A DNA stretch of 64,000 nucleotides from Agrypnia vestita (Eukaryota > Arthropoda > Insecta > Trichoptera > Phryganeidae), in assembly GCA_016648135.1 (NCBI GenBank), contig JADDOH010024890.1, positions 1 through 64,000 of the forward strand. The letters are read 5' to 3'. Positions 58,941-64,000 of this stretch are shown here, in pieces. Made by a program: the position numbers and the translations under genes. Numbering within the stretch: position 1 is the first letter of the stretch; the number at the start of each line of letters is the position of its first letter. The notes beneath the pieces were generated by a model that was not told the origin of the DNA, made no database searches, and was given only the letters and a program-made list of their open reading frames with translations.

Positions 58941-60002
58941 ACTTCTGGTTAATTTCAATTTCAATGTTATAAGTCAATCACTCAGACGTAGAACAAATGA
59001 GAGAATCATAAAAATAAATAGTTATGTGATGTATGACATTATCAGGAGTTTAATTAACATTAGTCAACATTGTGGCTAGAGATTTCAGCGCTCCTAATAT
59101 CTAGAGCCCTGCCTATTTGGTGTTCCTTAGAGCCATCCTGTGTATTATATCATAAAAGGCAACAAATTTATTGTAATATTTGTCAGCAATGAATTGTATT
59201 AGAAATATCATCATGACACAGCATTTTTACACTGATGTTAGATACTAGTATGGTTTGAAATATTCTTCTTGGTATCACACGTTAATTTTAATATAAATAG
59301 TGACCGACTCATGTGAGTTTTTATAATATCCTATAATAAATAAAACTGGCAATATCCAAATATCACACAGAGTTTTTGAACGGATCACGTTGCCCTAGTG
59401 ACGTATATCTGTAATATGAATCACTAAATTGGAGTCTCGATAATTGTCTCTTATGATAAAAAATTCCTTTCTTGAATAGCCAACTGCTGCTTGTTTGCTT
59501 GAAAGTGCTACTTGCTCGCTTGAAACTGATGCTTGTATATGCTTGTATACTTGAATGAAAATGTCGAGAGTTTTTGTCGAAATTGTAGGCAAAAATCGTA
59601 CTGACAAAGCTGACTAAATGTCATCCCAAACCCATTATAATCATTATCATTAATAATGCCTTGTCTCACTTGAAGGCTATCAGAATATTTGTTGGATATG
59701 ATCACATTAACTTGTTCTACAGTTTCACATAGCTTTGCTCAAATATTTTTGTGTACCTATGTGAGCACATTTTTCATTTATGGGTCTTTTCGTATGATTG
59801 AACGAATTTTATTTTTCTTGCATTTACTTTTTACGACGTACGACTAGATTTGACTGCTACCTTAAGGAAACGTATTATTGATTGATATGGCAGTTACTTT
59901 GTGGTGCAAAATTATTACGTATCTTAATTTACACTAAAAAAATATTGGTAAAATACTTTCATCTCAAAACCTAAAATTAATTTATTAGAATAAAGTGGAA
60001 TA

Positions 60003-60245
60003 AACGAAATAACCTATGGATATCGTGATAACGGTACAGGCCAAGCCGCAAAAAAATTGAATTCAATAATAAAAGAACATCGCCATTGCTTAAAAAATAA
60101 TAACTTCTCGGAATTCGTTAACCATATAATTGATAATTCATTTGATGGTCATAAATTAAATAAACTGTACTCGGTTTTTCATAAACGATTGATAATAAAC
60201 AATTTGGAAACCGTTGAAATCCTAAAGAACTTGAATTCTGAGTAA
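60003..60245 (+). pseudogene. GIY-YIG nuclease C-terminal relic, Penelope-like element
   Basis: Open in one frame: TYGYRDNGTGQAAKKLNSII, KEHRHCLKNNNFSEFVNHII and LETVEILKNLNSE. The order 'YIGxTGxxxxxR...EHxxxxxxN..xFxxHxxxxxH...LExxEIxK' is that of the GIY-YIG domain closing Penelope-like proteins, though the YIG triplet itself is decayed. A related core is at 28904-28999. No reverse transcriptase remains. Confidence 0.5.
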
Positions 60246-60293
60246 ATACTTATGAATAATATCACATTCGACAACACGTCTCTGATCCTATAT

Positions 60294-60556
60294 TTCGTCG
60301 CTGTATATATATAAATTCAATGTGCCGTATAGTACATTCTGAGATGAACGAATCAATTTGTCAATTTTTCATATAAATAATAGTGGTTTATTAAAAAAAA
60401 AACATTGCCGTTCATCTGAAATGTTTGCCTAGTAATTATTTAAAATATTTTTTTATAAATCTAGTCTGTGCAATAATTTTTTAAAACAGTTTTATTCGTT
60501 TATCTCAGAATGCACTAAAACGTCACATAGGATTTATTATATATACAGCGACGATA
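60294..60556. mobile_element. TCGTCGCTGTATATATA MITE, copy 2 (inverted)
   Basis: Same ends as 33299-33561. The interior matches that copy read in the opposite direction (CATTGCCGTTCATCTGAAA, AATCTAGTCTGTGCAATAAT). Confidence 0.8.
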
Positions 60557-61129
60557 TGTTCCTTCTAATGAACAAAAAATCCTTCCCACTGAATAGGTTG
60601 ACAAAAATCTGTTTTTATTTAGTTTTTAGTTCAGTTATTAATTACACCTGATGATGAGAGGGACTGCTTCTCTCCAAACAGCAGTTGTGACAAAAATAAC
60701 TCAACGTGTGTGTATTACAAAGTTAAATTTAATATAAATTAAAATGGCTAACGATGCGTTCTTTCAGCGCGAAACCTAGAACAAGGCTACAGAAATGACA
60801 AAGAGGAGTGTCCAGGTGCGCTCTTCATAGGTTGTCGGGCGTAGTGATTGAAATGGAAATGGTTTTGATGGGGAGCGGGGTGATAGTGCAGAGACGGGGG
60901 TTGAAAGCAATTGAGGGTGTATACTACATACGTGTAGCAACTTCCTACGGTAAAAAGTCTATTTGTATCCAGTGCCATAGATCGATACCCTGACCATGGA
61001 AATTGTACAAGCGATTTCGGTTGAGTGACATATTTACTGTGGCTTATAAATATTTAATGTGTTATACCACCTAAAGGCGTAAAACAAATACACTCATATA
61101 ATTTTTTTATGATGTAACTATTGTACATA

Positions 61130-61320
61130 TATTTTTTTTTATAAATAGATATACGAACACGGAATAAGTGGCGCATCAATATTCTTATTATTCTCAAATA
61201 AAGCTTAAGGCTTGTGCTATGTAGGTAAACAAGACTAAATTGCTGGTGTCCTGGAAAGGGGCTTGAACCACGGACCGATGGATCACTAGGTGAGAGTCAT
61301 GAACGCTGCACATTGGTTAA
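61130..61320 (-). mobile_element. tRNA-derived SINE, family 2
   Basis: Minus-strand reading: ACTCTCACCTAGTGATCCAT, GGTCCGTGGTTCAAGCCCCT (B-box-like), then AGCACAAGCCTTAAGCTTTA and a GAATAATAAGAATATTGATG tail. Same order as the copy at 3625-3810. Confidence 0.7.
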
Positions 61321-61499
61321 CATTTTTCATTAACTAATTATTTTGAAAATTTAAAAATAGCGGAGCTCCCTGATATTCCGCAAAGGTCGTTCTCCATGGT
61401 GCACGCAGTTGGTAGAAGGTTTGAGTGAAAAATAAGTTTTTTTTTTGTGTTAATGAGATCCGTTAGAGCCGTTAACCCTAGTTTATATTTATAGAATCT

Positions 61500-61695
61500 T
61501 TTTGGTGACCCACGGAGAGGCGGCGGTAACGGCATGCGTTAGGCGGTCGGTTCGGGTTTGCTGGCCCGGGGTTCAAGCCCCATCTCCGGTTCGAACGAAA
61601 TTACGGGCCTTACACAACTTTACGGGCGGACAGACAGACAGACAGACAGTCGAACAGACGGACGAACAGAACAGACAACGAAATTATTTTATTCA
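61500..61695 (+). mobile_element. tRNA-derived SINE, family 1
   Basis: ACCCACGGAGAGGCGGCGGT head, GCTGGCCCGGGGTTCAAGCC with B box, AAATTACGGGCCTTACACAA body and a GACAGACAGACAGACAG tail. A reversed tail fragment lies at 61750-61785. Confidence 0.8.
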
Positions 61696-61764
61696 ATTAT
61701 CCGCAAACATGTGAAAAATCACGGGAAATAATCTAAATATAATAATTTAGTTATCCGTCTGTCT

Positions 61765-62225
61765 GTCTACCTGTAACGTCCGAAAATTGCTGTTACGCTA
61801 AAATTTTAACAACGACACTGAAGAGTTGCGGGCGCCCGAGTGTGATGCAATCAGCGCACGGCTCAGGCAACACACCAAATTAAACGGTCTCGAAATTTTT
61901 ACATTATTATTTTATTATATTTATCTAGTTTTAGTTTAAGCGAATAAAGTCAATTTAAAGAAACAAATGGTTTTCTATTCATGAATTTTCAGCTTCAAAA
62001 TGCTGCAATTATCATGTCCCGTGATTTATCACGGATGTACGACTAGTAATAATTAATTGACGACCTTTGCGTGTAACCTTAGCCGCGAGCTGATTAACGT
62101 GTCACTTCCGGACCTCATTAGCGGCTAGTCATCATCAGTGTTGTTGTTGTAATACCAGTCTAACTCCAGCGAGTTACCGACAGACAGACGTACGTTCGAA
62201 ATTAGGATAGTGGATACCTTTTATT
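61765..62225. other. CpG-containing segment, possibly LTR-derived
   Basis: The GTAACGTCCGAAAATTGCTG / TGTTACGCTAAAATT start, an internal AATAAAGTCAATTTAAAG and GC-richer text to about 62170 suggest a retroelement long terminal repeat or its leader. No pair of LTRs or target duplication was found, so this is weak. Confidence 0.25.
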
Positions 62226-62594
62226 TCAAACCTGAGAAAATGTCAGGTATGTGGTTTTATCACACGGGCAATAGGTGAAGTAAAATATTTAATGTCGACT
62301 TCTAAATTATGCACAGCAGTTTGATGTAGTCACCTAATGATGTTTGAATTGCTTGCTGTAGTATATATGTATATAATGGTAGGCATGTAGCCCTGTAGAT
62401 TATTACGCCATCAAGCATATTGATATATTTCCAAGAAAGCTTTTATTATATAGCTTGGAAAGCTATATAACCGGGGTGTCAAAATTTCACTAAAGAAATC
62501 GATAGGCGTACACACAATTTAATATATATTACGATAAACATCAACGTAAAGTTTGTGCACACTGGTGAAAAGTACTTACTTTTCTGTGTTTATT

Positions 62595-62790
62595 GTCTTT
62601 GTTATATTATTGTGTACATTAGGTGTACTCCGGGTCGCAGGAGTGCGTGTTGCCCTGCGGCTTGGCGAGGAGGCTGCGTTTAGCATTAAAATAATGCCAA
62701 CCAGGCGGCGAACGTGCTGGGCCGATATGGATACTCTGCGCATAAAACGGCCCAGGGTGTGTGGTGGGTCCCCTTCACTAGTGAAAAGTA
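62595..62790. mobile_element. ACAGTG-ended MITE, copy 2 (inverted)
   Basis: Read on the minus strand it carries AGTGAAGGGGACCCACCA, GGGCCGTTTTATGCGCAGAG and TTATTTTAATGCTAAACGCA, in the order seen at 45220-45399. The overlapping frames (62553-62828 plus, 62576-62878 minus) are therefore transposon sequence and not a gene. Confidence 0.65.
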
Positions 62791-63129
62791 CTGGTGGATT
62801 GTCAAATAATTTCTTATGCGTGCGTTGAAACTGTACAAAACGTTTGATATAAATAGTAAATACAACGTTATTCAGCAAGTTTTGATCTTAATTTCAATTT
62901 CAATCAGAAAATAAAGCAAATTTGGAACCACAAAATGATCAATATTGTCATGGGACGTAACGTTGAAAAAACTAAATCAATTTAATTTTTATATTAATTT
63001 ACCAAGTTATTGGACACGAACTAAATCGTAGTAACTCTTAAAATTACAGTTAGTAAATTTTTCTAGCATAAAGCACATGTTTATTTTTACACCGTTTCTT
63101 TATTCGCAATATTTCAAATTGCTACAATC

Positions 63130-63430
63130 ACTTTCTAGAAGACTCCATTCAATATTCGCACGTAAAAAACTTCTCGTCCGCCGGTAGGGACTTTATTTAC
63201 TATCACTGGAATATACTCGATGGTTACACACAGTACTCGCTCCGTCGATAATTTCGCGCCCGTTAAACGTCACGAATGACTGACCTCGCGTCGCATGACG
63301 CTCTTGTATTTATAGGTAAATAAAAGTTTTCTCGGTCTTTCGTTTTTTTTACGACCAATACACAGTCGTTTCGAGAGACTTGTGGAGCGTTCCAGAGATT
63401 ACAAGAGACTCTAGAAGACTCCAGACTATT
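63130..63430 (-). promoter_or_regulatory. TATA/TCAGT promoter-like block with heat-shock-like sites
   Basis: Minus strand: TATAAATA (63314-63307) stands 33 bases before the A of TCAGT (63281). Upstream are TTCTAGA-, GGAACGCTCC- and CTCTCGAAAC-type motifs (63365-63416) resembling heat-shock elements, and downstream TTCTAGAA (63140-63133) and AATAAAG. The combination fits either an LTR or a host promoter firing leftwards, but no protein frame follows. Confidence 0.35.
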
Positions 63431-64000
63431 CCATAGAGTTTTTGCCTTCGAGAAATTTCGCAGATAAGTTAAAACAGCGCTCAACTTTTTTGGTTTTTGG
63501 TTTAACATCTCGTTATAATATTTCTCTAAGACATTTTCAAGCATTCTTAAAAAATATTTACAAATTTACTCTATTCGATGCCAAGTGTATATAGTCTGGG
63601 CAATGGTAAGTGAATGTGGTAGTTTATTTTCACATTTTCGCAGTAGAAAATGTCTTCTGAACGCACTGACATAGGGTCTCCGAGACGTATAATAGAAAAA
63701 ATATTTATGAATCTCGCTATGAATTTACATACATTTTATTTGTTTGAAAGATCGACCTGGGTACCGCGTCTGAAAAATGAGGAATATGAAATAATATATA
63801 CGTACTTAAAAATGTATGTTGTAACATCAAATATAATCTACCTCTCATTTTTCTTTTAAAAATAAATATGAAAAATAATAGCCTCCCCTACATAATCATT
63901 TGCTGGGAAATACGTTATTCAAGGCTTGGCGAACTTTCGTGAAAATAAGGGGTTGAAAACAGCCTTCTTTACGCTGTCAATTTTATAAAACTTATACACA
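63431..64000. other. Right edge, no gene seen
   Basis: The frames at 63263-63544 (minus) and 63650-63859 (plus) have no recognisable domain. The minus frame overlaps the promoter-like block and is unlikely to be translated. Confidence 0.4.

Noticed and set aside
62553..62878. Overlapping open frames on both strands of 91 and 100 residues
   Set aside because: The segment aligns with the MITE at 45220-45399 in inverse orientation.

Overview
The window is AT-rich eukaryotic DNA, almost certainly from an arthropod and most probably an insect. It has intron-split genes with GT-AG junctions, TATA/TCAGT core promoters, and a dense load of short non-autonomous transposons and tRNA-derived SINEs. TAGGTACCTAC-type strings recur throughout, as they do in several insect orders. 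The order cannot be fixed from sequence alone, and every species-level statement here is inference.

The only host protein-coding genes I can support are four sigma-class glutathione S-transferase (GST) paralogues of about 194-198 residues. All share one gene structure: four coding exons with introns in phases 1, 1 and 0. GST-A is on the plus strand (exons at 11.5, 28.4, 29.5 and 33.8 kb). GST-B is on the minus strand (21.3 to 17.6 kb) and lies inside the 16.7-kb first intron of GST-A. GST-C (46.4 to 39.3 kb) and GST-D (57.6 to 52.9 kb) are tandem minus-strand copies. B, C and D each have a short non-coding first exon, and in all three it follows the ungapped start-site pattern TCAGT-N4-CGG-N6-TCGAAG. 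C and D also share a TATATTAA box 32 bases upstream and a more distal block. The cluster is a local expansion of cytosolic glutathione-conjugating enzymes (detoxification, or prostaglandin-D-synthase-type isomerisation as in other sigma GSTs). C and D are the youngest pair.

Layout: 0-11.4 kb holds only repeats, among them two hAT-like elements, foldback elements, LINE tails and one CpG-rich segment near 1.5-1.9 kb. 11.4-34 kb is GST-A with GST-B nested in it; its introns carry a 725-bp hAT element with a perfect 8-bp target duplication, a Penelope-type GIY-YIG relic and a 5'-truncated LINE with a 13-bp target duplication. 34-39 kb is intergenic, with SINE and LINE relics. 39.2-46.4 kb is GST-C, 46.5-52.8 kb is repeat-rich spacer with a large foldback, and 52.9-57.6 kb is GST-D. 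57.6-64 kb holds relics of LINE, Penelope, SINE and MITE elements, plus a promoter-like minus-strand block at 63.1-63.4 kb that may belong to an LTR.

I found no real tRNA or rRNA gene, no CRISPR array and nothing prokaryotic. Most other open frames are chance frames or transposon relics. I did not find a clearly new biological system. The best leads are the nested GST arrangement, the shared start-site motif of the GST promoters, and several MITE families whose copies can be compared within the window.
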